Positions 56,252 to 64,000 of a stretch of DNA of 64,000 bases are shown here, piece by piece. The position numbers and the translations under genes were made by a program. Source of the stretch: Robiginitalea sediminis (GTDB lineage: Bacteria > Bacteroidota > Bacteroidia > Flavobacteriales > Flavobacteriaceae). The notes under the pieces were generated by a model that was not told where the DNA came from, did no database searches, and saw only the letters and a program-made list of their open reading frames with translations. The stretch covers positions 665,558-729,557 of the forward strand of contig NZ_NGNR01000002.1 of assembly GCF_002198115.1 (NCBI RefSeq), in the 5' to 3' direction. How positions within the stretch are numbered: the first letter of the stretch is position 1; each line of letters starts with the position of its first letter.

Positions 56252-57685
56252 TTACTTAACCCGGAAGATCCATAGTTCTCCCGTATAACGCCCGCCAAAA
56301 CGGCTGTCCCGGGCCCGGCGCGCCGCTTCTATGGAGTCGTACCGCTCCAGGTACACGTAATTGAAGGAATTCGCCTCCCGGTAGAAGGATTTGGGTTGCA
56401 GCCCCTGGTCCGCCAGGTTCTTCATAAAGGCCTCGTAGTACCTTTTGGTGCCAAAGACGTTGGCAATGAGGTAGAATCCGGGCTGGAGTCCGTCTTCCGC
56501 GACCACTTCCTGATACCGCTCCCCTTCCCTGGGTTTCACCTCTTCCTTCAGTGCCAAGGCGGCCTCTGCCCGGGCAATAGAATCCCGTTTGCGCTCTGCA
56601 TCCGCCAATTCAGCTGCCCGCGCGACCTGCGCAAGGGAATCCCGGGTGCGTTGTTCAGCCAGTTGGCGCGCTGCCTCGGCAGCCTGCAGGGAATCCCTCC
56701 GGCCCGCTTCCATCTCAGCTTCCCGCCTGGCCTGATCCATCGCTGCCTCAGCCTGCAAGTCTTCCTCGATATCGAAACCAACCACCTTTTTGCGTTTGTC
56801 TGCCTTGCCCATATCATAGGAAGCTACCAAACCGTAGGTAAGGGACTCATCTTCCGGGCTGTTGGAGGAGGCAAACTCCAGCATCCCGCCGAGGCTCAGG
56901 CGGCCAAAGAAAACCCCACCCAAGCCGGCAGAGGCCCCATAAAAGCTGTTGTAACCACCTTGAATCCAGTACCGGGAGCCCATCCAAAGGGCATTCAACC
57001 CAAATTGGGTATCATACCCCGGGATACGCTTGGCATAAACCAGGGGGCGCAGGTACTGCCCATCCCCCGTCTCGAAGGTATAGTGTAGCATCCCAGCAAG
57101 GATCTTCTCATTGGATTCGGTAACCGCACCGCTACGCGTAATATTGAAGTCGAACAGGTTCTCCGATGTTACTGCCACCCCCAACTGGTCGTAGTTGAAC
57201 CGGATGGCCGGGGCCAGTTGCAATATAAACTCATCTCTCCCATCCGAAAACGGCAGGATGGGTTCATTGATAAAAAACCGGTTGTCCGCAATCTCTTGCA
57301 TAAACCCAAAGAGGTTGGCACCAAATGAGATGCTGGCCTTGTCAGAAAGCGGGATGTCGAAGGCGTAGTTAAGCACCCCTCCCGTCTGTTTATAAACGCC
57401 GGTATTGTGTTGGAAGAACCCGCCACCGTACGCCACGGTTTCTTTTGAGGCTGAATAGGTCAGGAAAATAGTGGTGGGGTCTGCATCGATGGTTTGCCAC
57501 TGCCAGCGGGACCAGAACCCAATACGGTGGGGGCTTTCCTGGTCCAGGCTGAAAACGGGGTTCATCAGGCTGGCATTGATGTATTGCAGGTTTTGCTGCC
57601 TCAGGTCGGGCGGCAGGAGCGCATCCTGGGCATGCAGAACGGCTGTAGCCAAAAAGAGCAAAAAGGCCCCGAGTCTTTTTCCCAT
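56252..57685 (-). CDS. PorP/SprF-family outer membrane protein with C-terminal SPOR-like domain
   Basis: 477 residues. Signal peptide 1-19. Residues about 28-295 are the PorP/SprF beta-barrel (QQNLQYINASLMNPVFS, PLVYAKRIPGYDTQFGLNALW), which works with type IX secretion and attaches secreted proteins to the surface. A charged helical linker (about 310-390) rich in Ala, Arg and RDSL/RDSI repeats leads to a SPOR-like end (PGFYLIANVFGTKRYYEAFMKNL, GELWIFRVK) that could bind peptidoglycan. No partner SprE- or CTD-type gene adjacent. Confidence 0.83.
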   Translation of the reverse strand: MGKRLGAFLLFLATAVLHAQDALLPPDLRQQNLQYINASLMNPVFSLDQESPHRIGFWSRWQWQTIDADPTTIFLTYSASKETVAYGGGFFQHNTGVYKQTGGVLNYAFDIPLSDKASISFGANLFGFMQEIADNRFFINEPILPFSDGRDEFILQLAPAIRFNYDQLGVAVTSENLFDFNITRSGAVTESNEKILAGMLHYTFETGDGQYLRPLVYAKRIPGYDTQFGLNALWMGSRYWIQGGYNSFYGASAGLGGVFFGRLSLGGMLEFASSNSPEDESLTYGLVASYDMGKADKRKKVVGFDIEEDLQAEAAMDQARREAEMEAGRRDSLQAAEAARQLAEQRTRDSLAQVARAAELADAERKRDSIARAEAALALKEEVKPREGERYQEVVAEDGLQPGFYLIANVFGTKRYYEAFMKNLADQGLQPKSFYREANSFNYVYLERYDSIEAARRARDSRFGGRYTGELWIFRVK

Positions 57686-57717
57686 AGTGTGTCCCCCTTA
57701 TAACGACGCCTATATAC

Positions 57718-57725
57718 TATATTTG
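57718..57725 (+). promoter_or_regulatory. -7 element TATATTTG of the histidine-phosphatase gene
   Basis: Perfect TAnnTTTG, 58 bp before the ATG at 57784; it faces the divergent PorP/SprF promoter. Confidence 0.45.
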
Positions 57726-57759
57726 CTCAAAGGCTGTTTTAGTTAAGGCGAAAAGGAGT

Positions 57760-57767
57760 CAAATTTA
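57760..57767 (-). promoter_or_regulatory. -7 element TAAATTTG of the PorP/SprF gene
   Basis: Perfect TAnnTTTG on the minus strand, 74 bp before the ATG at 57685. The two divergent transcripts from this region would overlap by tens of bases. Confidence 0.45.
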
Positions 57768-57783
57768 CATAAATCGCACCATT

Positions 57784-58329
57784 ATGAAAACTTTTCAGAC
57801 AGCAATCCTAGGAATTGCTTTGCTCTTTCTGTCCTCCTGCAAAGAAGAACCCGTGGATCGCGTGGTGACGGCAACCCAGGAAGTGTCTACCTTTTATTTC
57901 ATCCGTCATGCGGAAAAAGACCGGACCAACCCGGACAACCCGGACCCGGAACTCAACCAAAAAGGGCTTGGGAGGGCTATGCACTGGGCGGAGATCCTAC
58001 AACCAGCCGGTCTGGATGCGATTTATACCACCGACTATGAACGCACGGCCATGACGGCAGCACCGGCGGCGGTCAAACAGGATATCACGGTCCAGTATTA
58101 CGACCCTGCCACCCTGGATATTGCCCAATTCAAGGCCGATAATCTGGGTAAAAACGTCCTGGTCGTTGGCCACAGCAACACCACCCCGGAGCTGGTGAAC
58201 CGCATGGTTGGCGAGGAGAAGTACCCTGCTATGGACGATACGGACAACGGGAGTCTGTTCCTCGTGACCGTGATCGGGAACCAGGCTACGGCTACCCGCC
58301 TGTATTTTAATTGTAACTGCCCGGAGTAA
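57784..58329 (+). CDS. Histidine-phosphatase-family lipoprotein
   Basis: 181 residues. Lipobox LSSC (C19). Phosphohistidine motif FIRHAEK with H42, later IYTTDYERTAMTA and VVGHSNTTPELV for the second His. A phosphatase of the phosphoglycerate-mutase/SixA type in the envelope; substrate unknown. It overlaps the convergent gene by 23 bp. Confidence 0.85.
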   Translation: MKTFQTAILGIALLFLSSCKEEPVDRVVTATQEVSTFYFIRHAEKDRTNPDNPDPELNQKGLGRAMHWAEILQPAGLDAIYTTDYERTAMTAAPAAVKQDITVQYYDPATLDIAQFKADNLGKNVLVVGHSNTTPELVNRMVGEEKYPAMDDTDNGSLFLVTVIGNQATATRLYFNCNCPE

Positions 58330-59068
58330 CCCGGATATCCTTGAGTTCCACCCGGGAGAGTTCCTCCAGCTTCCCTGCCAGGAAGAGGCTGTCCAGCGCC
58401 TCCACGGAGGCTTCCTTGTCTGCTTTGTAGTTGATGTAATCCTGGAACCGGATTCCCCCCACTACCCGTGGGTTATAGGCTTTCCGGAATCGCAGCCCCC
58501 CTCCGTTGGTATGGTAGGCATATGCCAGGTAGTCCGGCAGGTGGGTACGGGTGTTGAACCAATAGACAAAAACGTCATCGAAATCGGTACCACCACCTTC
58601 GCTGTCGAAGGTCACCCGTACTTTATAATAACGTTCCCCTTCCAGTTCGGACTCCCCAAGCAATTCCCGGTTAACGGCCGGGTCATTGAGGCCGAATGGG
58701 AGGTAGGCAAAATAATGGACCGAGTTTACTGAATTCCCATAAGCCAGTTGCAGGCTGTCCGGCAGTGGCACTTCCCGATCCGCAACCTCCCGACGGAAGT
58801 TCCCACCATGAAGGATATCGCGCACCAGGCCGGAATCCGTCTGGGTGAGTCGTTCATATACCCGTTGCCCACCATCCCGGTAGTAGCGGTATTCCCTGTC
58901 CCGGAAAACAAAGGAGACCTCGCTGGTACGGTACAAGTCCCCTCCGGAGGAATCGATGGCGCGGGTTACCACCTGGTCGGCCGTCAGGGGTTTGGACGGT
59001 TTTTCGGAACAGCCGGCAAGGGCGAATAAAAAAAGAGTTACAGACAAAAAAGTTAGGGTATGACGCAT
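58307..59068 (-). CDS. DUF6503-family lipoprotein
   Basis: 253 residues from the ATG at 59068; an open frame continues 15 codons upstream but this start gives the lipoprotein signal with LAGC (C20). The mature part (QVVTRAIDSSGGDLYRTSEVSFVFRDREY, FVYWFNTRTHLPDYLAYAYHTNGGG, RFQDYINYKAD) fits DUF6503 of Bacteroidota and has a LolA/LppX-like strand pattern. Function unknown. Confidence 0.75.
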   Translation of the reverse strand: MRHTLTFLSVTLFLFALAGCSEKPSKPLTADQVVTRAIDSSGGDLYRTSEVSFVFRDREYRYYRDGGQRVYERLTQTDSGLVRDILHGGNFRREVADREVPLPDSLQLAYGNSVNSVHYFAYLPFGLNDPAVNRELLGESELEGERYYKVRVTFDSEGGGTDFDDVFVYWFNTRTHLPDYLAYAYHTNGGGLRFRKAYNPRVVGGIRFQDYINYKADKEASVEALDSLFLAGKLEELSRVELKDIRVTPGSYN

Positions 59069-59149
59069 ATGGAATGAACGGTTTCGGGTTCTAGGTCGCG
59101 CTAGCCGCCTCAACCTTTCGGGGAAAGGGGGTTACCGCGGAAATTGTAC

Positions 59150-59157
59150 TATTTTTG
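59150..59157 (+). promoter_or_regulatory. -7 element TATTTTTG next to the smpB start
   Basis: Perfect TAnnTTTG, only 6 bp before the ATG at 59164. If used, the message would start about 2-3 bases before the ATG, in effect leaderless. Confidence 0.4.
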
Positions 59158-59163
59158 CGGTGC

Positions 59164-59625
59164 ATGAACAAGCGCATCGACATCAAAAACAAACGGGCCA
59201 GATTCGATTACGAAATCCTGGACACCTACCAGGCTGGGATTGTCCTTTCCGGGACAGAAATCAAATCCATCCGGGAAGGCAAGGCGTCCATTGCCGAAAG
59301 TTTCTGCGAATTTAATGAACGCGGTGAACTCTTCGTCATCAATATGAACGTAGAGGAGTATTCCCATGGGACCCACTACAACCACAGGCCCAAGGCTTCC
59401 CGCAAATTATTGCTGAACAAAAAGGAACTCCGGAAATTGCATAAGGAGGTGAAGACTTCCGGGAACACCATTGTCCCGCTCAAACTGTACATCAACGACC
59501 GGGGACTAGCCAAGATGCAGATCGCCCTGGCAAGGGGTAAAAAACAGTACGACAAAAGGGAGACCATCAAAGACCGGGAATCCAGGAGGCATCTGGACCG
59601 CGTCAAAAAGGCCTTCAACAACTAA
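59164..59625 (+). CDS. smpB: SsrA-binding protein (smpB)
   Basis: 153 residues from the ATG at 59164. Opens [42 protein letters not shown]; contains [42 protein letters not shown]. It binds tmRNA for rescue of stalled ribosomes; the tmRNA gene is not in the window. It abuts pcm tail to tail with no gap. Confidence 0.96.
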   Translation: MNKRIDIKNKRARFDYEILDTYQAGIVLSGTEIKSIREGKASIAESFCEFNERGELFVINMNVEEYSHGTHYNHRPKASRKLLLNKKELRKLHKEVKTSGNTIVPLKLYINDRGLAKMQIALARGKKQYDKRETIKDRESRRHLDRVKKAFNN

Positions 59626-60267
59626 TCAGTTCTTGTCCTGTAACATGGGGACGAAGCGGAACGCCCCGCAATCCTGCTTTTCGAATTCCTTTTCCGAGGT
59701 CCTGCGCACCAGCATCATGGTCTGGTTTTCCTCCCCAACCGGTATTACCATCCTGCCGCCAACCGCCAGTTGAGCCAGAAGAGTCCTGGGGATTTCCGGT
59801 GCCCCTGCTGTAACGATGATGCCGTCGAAAGGGGCTTCTTCCGGCAACCCTTTGTACCCATCCCCAAAAATGAATTTTTTGGGACGGTATCCCATTTTCT
59901 TAAAAAAAAGGTTAGCCTTTTTAAAGAGCTCCAGTTGGCGCTCTATGGTAAAAACCCTTGCCTTTAAATGGAGCAGGGCTGCGGTCTGGTATCCGCTTCC
60001 GGTGCCGATCTCCAGGATTTTCTCACCTGGCTTGGGGTCCAGCAGGGCGGTCTGGAACGCCACGGTATAGGGCTGGGAAATAGTCTGTTCCGCCGCTATG
60101 GGAAAGGCTTTGTCCTGGTAGGCATGGTCCTCAAAACTACTGTCCATAAACAGGTGTCTGGGAATGGCTCTGATAGCCTCCAAAGCGCCCTTGTGTTGGA
60201 TGCCCTTGGTTTCCAGTTCCCTGGCCAGCAGGTTGCGTTTTCCCTTATGTTTCAGGGTATCTTTCAA
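59626..60267 (-). CDS. pcm: Protein-L-isoaspartate O-methyltransferase (pcm)
   Basis: 213 residues from a TTG at 60267. The frame is open upstream to 60480, but the family start KDTLKHKGKRNLLARELETKGI aligns with the TTG and the upstream part is not conserved-looking. Motifs: PRHLFMDSSFEDHAYQDKAFPI, QTISQPYTVAF with S64, SAM-binding LEIGTGSGYQTA at 86-97. It repairs isoaspartyl residues in damaged proteins. Confidence 0.9.
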   Translation of the reverse strand: MKDTLKHKGKRNLLARELETKGIQHKGALEAIRAIPRHLFMDSSFEDHAYQDKAFPIAAEQTISQPYTVAFQTALLDPKPGEKILEIGTGSGYQTAALLHLKARVFTIERQLELFKKANLFFKKMGYRPKKFIFGDGYKGLPEEAPFDGIIVTAGAPEIPRTLLAQLAVGGRMVIPVGEENQTMMLVRRTSEKEFEKQDCGAFRFVPMLQDKN

Positions 60268-60407
60268 GGTGTCGGCATTTCTGCGAAGGTAAAAAAAGAG
60301 GGGCAAAAGGCACCCGGTAAAGTCATGGGAAATCGGGAAAATTACCAACAACCCCCTTGCCTGGATAAATAGGCCCTTGGGGCCTACCGCTTCTCGTAAA
60401 GTATGCC

Positions 60408-60415
60408 TATTTTTG
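60408..60415 (+). promoter_or_regulatory. -7 element TATTTTTG of the Gfo/Idh operon
   Basis: Perfect TAnnTTTG, 17 bp before the ATG at 60433. It rules against the upstream in-frame ATG at 60403, which would lie before the transcript start. Confidence 0.6.
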
Positions 60416-60432
60416 GGCAAAATTCCCATTCC

Positions 60433-61407
60433 ATGATTCGAGCTGGCGTATTGGGTGCCGGGCACCTGGGTAAAATACATATCCGATTATTGAAAGAGTC
60501 GGACCGCTATGAACTAGTGGGTTTCCACGACCCGGACCAGATTTTGGGCAAACAGGTCTCCCAGGAATTCGGGATTCCCTATTTCGATAACATCAATGAC
60601 CTGATACGGGCATGCGATATGGTGGATGTGGTAACCCCCACCCTCTCCCATTTTGAATGCGCCAAAAAAGCCATAGAAGCGGGCAGGCATGTGTTTATCG
60701 AGAAACCCGTAACCCATACCCTGGAAGAGGCTGAGTCCCTGATGACCCTGATGGAAACTCATGGGGTAAAGGTACAGGTTGGGCATGTAGAGCGCTTTAA
60801 CCCGGCCTTTACAGCGGTGGCCGGCCTGCTGGACAGCCCCATGTTTATCGAGACACACCGCCTGGCAGAGTTCAACCCCAGAGGTACGGATGTACCTGTG
60901 GTTCTGGACCTGATGATCCACGACATCGACATTATCCTGAGTGTGGTCCCCTCCGAGGTTCGCGACATACAGGCCAGTGGGGTATCGGTTATCAGCCAGT
61001 CCCCCGATATCGCAAATGCCCGTATCGCTTTCGAAAATGGGTGTGTGGCCAACCTTACGGCCAGCCGGATTTCCCTGAAAAGCATGCGAAAATCCCGGTT
61101 TTTCCAAAGGGATGCCTATGTCTCGGTGGATTTTCTTGAGCGGAAGGTGGAGGTGGTGCGCATGAAGGATGCGCCCCAAACCCCGGGGGATTTCGATATG
61201 ATCCTTCAGAATGCGGAAGGGGTGCGCAAGCAAATCTATTTTGAAAACCCGGATATCCGGCCCAACAATGCCATCCTGGACGAACTTGAAACCTTTGCCG
61301 AGGCCATAACCACCAACAGTACCCCTGTGGTAACCCTTCAGCAGGGTACTAAGGCTCTGGACGTGGCCCTGAGGATCATTGCGGCATTTGAAAGCGACGG
61401 CCAATAG
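60433..61407 (+). CDS. Gfo/Idh/MocA-family NAD(P)-dependent oxidoreductase
   Basis: 324 residues from the ATG at 60433. Rossmann motif GVLGAGHLGKIH near the start, FIEKPVTHTLEEAESL with the family EKP, and VLDLMIHDIDIILSVV in the C-terminal domain. Members oxidise sugars or cyclitols or reduce biliverdin. Substrate unknown. First gene of a four-gene run. Confidence 0.88.
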   Translation: MIRAGVLGAGHLGKIHIRLLKESDRYELVGFHDPDQILGKQVSQEFGIPYFDNINDLIRACDMVDVVTPTLSHFECAKKAIEAGRHVFIEKPVTHTLEEAESLMTLMETHGVKVQVGHVERFNPAFTAVAGLLDSPMFIETHRLAEFNPRGTDVPVVLDLMIHDIDIILSVVPSEVRDIQASGVSVISQSPDIANARIAFENGCVANLTASRISLKSMRKSRFFQRDAYVSVDFLERKVEVVRMKDAPQTPGDFDMILQNAEGVRKQIYFENPDIRPNNAILDELETFAEAITTNSTPVVTLQQGTKALDVALRIIAAFESDGQ

Positions 61408-61426
61408 ATGTAATTTAAAATACAGC

Positions 61427-62314
61427 ATGAAACAAATAACGGTTATAGGTGCAGGAACCATGGGCAATGGTATTGCCCACGTATTTGCACAACACGGCTA
61501 TGAGGTGATGCTGGCAGACCTCTCCGAGGAGCGCCTGGCCAAAGCCCTTGAGACCATTGGTAAAAACCTGGGGCGGCAACAGGCCAAGGGCCTGCTTACC
61601 GAAGAAGAGGTGGCAGCTACCCTGGGGCGTATCCGCACGGGCACTTCCCTGCAAGACGGAGCCTCCCAGGCGGACCTGGTGGTGGAGGCCGCCACGGAGA
61701 ATGCAGTCCTTAAAAAAGAAATCTTCCGGGAATTGGATGCCCTTTGCCCGGCTCATACCATCCTTGCGACCAACACCTCCTCCATTTCCATTACGGAAAT
61801 TGCAGCCGTGACCAAACGGCCTGGCCAGGTCATCGGGATGCACTTTATGAACCCCGTACCTGTTATGAAGCTGGTAGAAGTCATTAGGGGGTATAGCACC
61901 ACCGACGCCGTTACCGAAACCGTGGTAGCCCTTTCCCGCAAGCTGGGGAAAACCCCTACCGAAGTAAACGATTACCCCGGCTTTATCGCTAACCGCATCC
62001 TGATGCCCATGATCAACGAAGCAGTGGAAAGCCTTTTTCAGGGTATCGCGGGGGTAGCCGAAATCGATACGGTCATGAAACTGGGCATGGGCCACCCTAT
62101 GGGGCCCCTCCAGCTGGCCGACTTTATCGGGCTGGACGTTTGCCTTTCCATCCTCGAAGTAATGCACCAGGGATTCCGAAACCCGAAATACGCCCCCTGC
62201 CCCTTGCTGGTTAAAATGGTAACCGCCGGAAAGCTCGGTGTGAAGTCCGGCGAAGGGTTCTATGATTATTCCGAGAGCCGGAAGGCCGAAAACGTATCTG
62301 CACAATTCCTTTAA
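61427..62314 (+). CDS. 3-Hydroxybutyryl-CoA dehydrogenase (3-hydroxyacyl-CoA dehydrogenase)
   Basis: 295 residues from the ATG at 61427. Rossmann motif VIGAGTMGNGIAHVFAQHG, NTSSISITEIA, GMHFMNPVPVMKLVEVI with the catalytic His, and PGFIANRILMPMINEA in the dimer domain, then GMGHPMGPLQLADFIGLD. It oxidises the 3-hydroxyl of acyl-CoA with NAD+. 19 bp after the oxidoreductase; no crotonase or thiolase adjacent. Confidence 0.93.
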   Translation: MKQITVIGAGTMGNGIAHVFAQHGYEVMLADLSEERLAKALETIGKNLGRQQAKGLLTEEEVAATLGRIRTGTSLQDGASQADLVVEAATENAVLKKEIFRELDALCPAHTILATNTSSISITEIAAVTKRPGQVIGMHFMNPVPVMKLVEVIRGYSTTDAVTETVVALSRKLGKTPTEVNDYPGFIANRILMPMINEAVESLFQGIAGVAEIDTVMKLGMGHPMGPLQLADFIGLDVCLSILEVMHQGFRNPKYAPCPLLVKMVTAGKLGVKSGEGFYDYSESRKAENVSAQFL

Positions 62315-62328
62315 TACCTACCCCCTGT

Positions 62329-62991
62329 ATGAGTGACATTGCCCGGCAGCTAAAAGCCATACGCGAGGAGCTACCCCAAGGGGTGGTCCTGGTGGCTGTA
62401 TCCAAGACCAAAAGCGAAGCGGCCATCATGGAAGCTTACGGCGCGGGGCAGCGAGTCTTCGGGGAAAACAAGGTCCAGGAACTGGTGGCTAAACACGAAA
62501 CGTTGCCCGGGGACATCGAGTGGCACATGATCGGGCACCTGCAGCGCAACAAAGTCAAGTACCTCATCGGTTTTGTAAGCCTTATCCACGGGGTAGACAG
62601 CCTGCGGCTGCTCCAGGAGATCGACAAACGCGCCAGGGGTGCCGGCCGGGTGGTAGACTGCCTGTTACAGGTTCATATCGCCGAGGAAGAAACCAAATTC
62701 GGCTTCGACGCGCCGGAGCTGCTCGCCCACCTGGAGGAAGGCACCTTCGACGCCTTTAAAAATGTACGAATCCGGGGACTCATGGGGATGGCCACGTTTA
62801 CCGATGATACCGAGCGGGTACGCCGGGAATTCCGAAGCCTTAAAACCCTTTACGACCGCCTGCAGGAAACGTGGCCCGGGGTGGATATCCTCTCCATGGG
62901 AATGAGCGGGGATTACCCGATAGCCGTGGAAGAAGGCAGCACCATGGTCCGTATCGGAAGTAGTATCTTTGGGGCAAGAAACCAAGCTTAG
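62329..62991 (+). CDS. YggS-family PLP homeostasis protein
   Basis: 220 residues. PLP Lys K26 in LVAVSKTKS, FGENKVQEL, HMIGHLQRNKVKYL, LMGMATF, SMGMSGDYPIAVEEGSTMVRIGSSIFG. It binds PLP without a known catalytic reaction and keeps vitamin B6 and amino acid pools balanced. 14 bp after the dehydrogenase. Confidence 0.95.
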   Translation: MSDIARQLKAIREELPQGVVLVAVSKTKSEAAIMEAYGAGQRVFGENKVQELVAKHETLPGDIEWHMIGHLQRNKVKYLIGFVSLIHGVDSLRLLQEIDKRARGAGRVVDCLLQVHIAEEETKFGFDAPELLAHLEEGTFDAFKNVRIRGLMGMATFTDDTERVRREFRSLKTLYDRLQETWPGVDILSMGMSGDYPIAVEEGSTMVRIGSSIFGARNQA

Positions 62992-62995
62992 GCAG

Positions 62996-64000
62996 ATGTA
63001 CGCAATCCTGGATATCGAGACCACCGGGGGCAAATTCAACGAAGAAGGTATAACCGAGATCGCCATCCACCGGTTTAACGGCACGGGGGTGGAGGATACC
63101 TTTATCAGCCTCATTAACCCGGAGCGGGATATCCAGCCCTATGTGCAGAAACTCACCGGCATCACGCCCCAGATGGTGCGCAGCGCCCCCAAATTCTACC
63201 AAGTGGCAAAACGGGTTGTGGAAATTACCGAAGGTTGCGTCCTGGTAGCCCACAACGCTCCCTTTGACTATCGCATCCTGAGGACGGAGTTCCGGAGGCT
63301 GGGCTTTGAATTTGAGCGCAAAACCCTTTGCACCGTAGACCTCGCCCAACGCCTGATCCCGGAAGCGGAATCCCACAGCCTGGGCAAGCTGGTCCGCTCC
63401 CTGGGGATCCCGATTAGCAACCGACACCGGGCGGACGGGGATGCCACCGCCACCCTGAAACTCTTTCAGGTACTGCTCAGCCGGGATACCTCCAAAAGCA
63501 TCCTTGGGGAAACCATCCGCCCGGAGATGCTTGGGGAATTGTCCGGGAGGCAACTCAGCCTTGTGGAACAAGTACCTGTGGAAACCGGGGTCTATTACCT
63601 CTACAACAAGGAAGGGGAAATCCTGTACCTGGATGCCAGCACCAATATGAAACGGGAAGTGAACCGCCACTTCACGGGGGCGGGCAAACATACTCAGGCC
63701 CTTCGTAAATTAACGCGGGACGTGCGCTTTGAGACCACCGGGAGCGAACTTACTGCCCGGCTAAAGGCCTATAACGAGCTGCGGGAAATCCGTCCGCGGT
63801 ATAAGCCCAAATCCCTGCGGATTAAAGGAGACCTGCCGCGTTCCCTGGTCTTTGCAGACCAGGAGTACCCCGTTCACAACCGCCAATGGCTGGTGGTTGA
63901 TCGCGGGCGTGAAGCCTCGGAGCGCTCGGCCTTCTGGGTGCGCAATGGGGAGCTTCGAGGTTTCGGATATTACGGGCTGAACCACCAAATCCAGAATATT
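62996..64000 (+). CDS. DnaQ-like 3'-5' exonuclease fused to a GIY-YIG-like domain (partial, C-terminus off the right edge)
   Basis: 335 codons open to the edge. DEDDh exonuclease at 1-165: D6 and E8 in LDIETTGG, AHNAPFDYRIL, HRADGDATATLKLF. A GIY-YIG-like (UvrC N-terminal type) segment begins near 198: GVYYLYNKEGEILYLDAST, where YIG has become YLD, so cleavage by this domain is uncertain. Such fusions occur in Bacteroidota and DNA-repair roles are assumed. 4 bp after yggS. Confidence 0.87.
   Translation, partial: MYAILDIETTGGKFNEEGITEIAIHRFNGTGVEDTFISLINPERDIQPYVQKLTGITPQMVRSAPKFYQVAKRVVEITEGCVLVAHNAPFDYRILRTEFRRLGFEFERKTLCTVDLAQRLIPEAESHSLGKLVRSLGIPISNRHRADGDATATLKLFQVLLSRDTSKSILGETIRPEMLGELSGRQLSLVEQVPVETGVYYLYNKEGEILYLDASTNMKREVNRHFTGAGKHTQALRKLTRDVRFETTGSELTARLKAYNELREIRPRYKPKSLRIKGDLPRSLVFADQEYPVHNRQWLVVDRGREASERSAFWVRNGELRGFGYYGLNHQIQNI

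Noticed and set aside
61415-62305. Open frame of 296 codons opposite the 3-hydroxyacyl-CoA dehydrogenase
   Set aside because: Antisense shadow without recognisable motifs.

Overview
The window reads as chromosomal DNA of a GC-rich member of the Bacteroidota, family Flavobacteriaceae. The evidence is in the sequence. Many genes are preceded by the Bacteroidota -7 promoter element TAnnTTTG. Shine-Dalgarno sites are mostly absent and leaders are A-rich. There is a PorP/SprF protein of the type IX secretion system, the YtxJ bacillithiol-system protein, and families such as DUF4252, DUF6503 and DUF2853. The GC content and gene set fit Robiginitalea or a close relative, but the genus is inference. 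I see no phage, insertion sequence, CRISPR array or tRNA.

Layout. 1-3232 (minus): a barrel-less TonB-plug/TPR/DUF2135-like protein running off the left edge, then a secreted M24 peptidase. 4059-18102 (mostly minus): a dispersed menaquinone locus. It reads menI-menF-menD-DUF2853-CvfB-SPOR-like-menA, and further on menC-CPBP protease-menE. Between the two parts sit a LytTR regulator, a TPR histidine kinase, a metallo-beta-lactamase-fold hydrolase and an SDR. menB is not in the place where I would expect it. 18145-30532: an esterase, an acetyltransferase, dnaK, L-serine dehydratase, the panB-lspA-rluA-type run, and a TIR-membrane-propeller protein. 30680-40820: leuAB, pheT, a fasciclin protein, an ABC-F ATPase and a transaldolase-like enzyme. 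41754-41856 (minus): the small SRP RNA, with its own promoter and U-tail. 41966-48272: a glutaminyl cyclotransferase and thioesterase pair, then a signalling island. 48276-64000: glyA, fahA, ytxJ/clpB, a TetR regulator, PorP/SprF with a SPOR domain, smpB, pcm, and an operon of Gfo/Idh oxidoreductase, 3-hydroxyacyl-CoA dehydrogenase, YggS and an exonuclease/GIY-YIG protein that runs off the right edge.

The most unusual part is 43453-48272. It holds a LytTR regulator whose receiver has lost its phosphoacceptor Asp and conserved Lys. Next is a tiny lipoprotein made of three near-identical 13-residue CxxC/Asp repeats that differ almost only by synonymous changes. Then come a TPR sensor kinase with its NarL-type partner and a 221-residue protein I do not recognise. 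Two inverted repeats with the same 7-bp spacer and a shared 17-bp core (16 of 17 identical) lie upstream of the first and last genes. I propose this as a small, possibly undescribed regulatory unit. The second candidate is the TIR-membrane-propeller protein at 26532-28400, which may be an NAD-cleaving immune effector.

The genome is compact. At least seven convergent gene pairs abut or overlap at their 3' ends by up to 23 bp. Several genes (menA, menF, pcm, the LytTR regulator at 11159-11917) must start at TTG.
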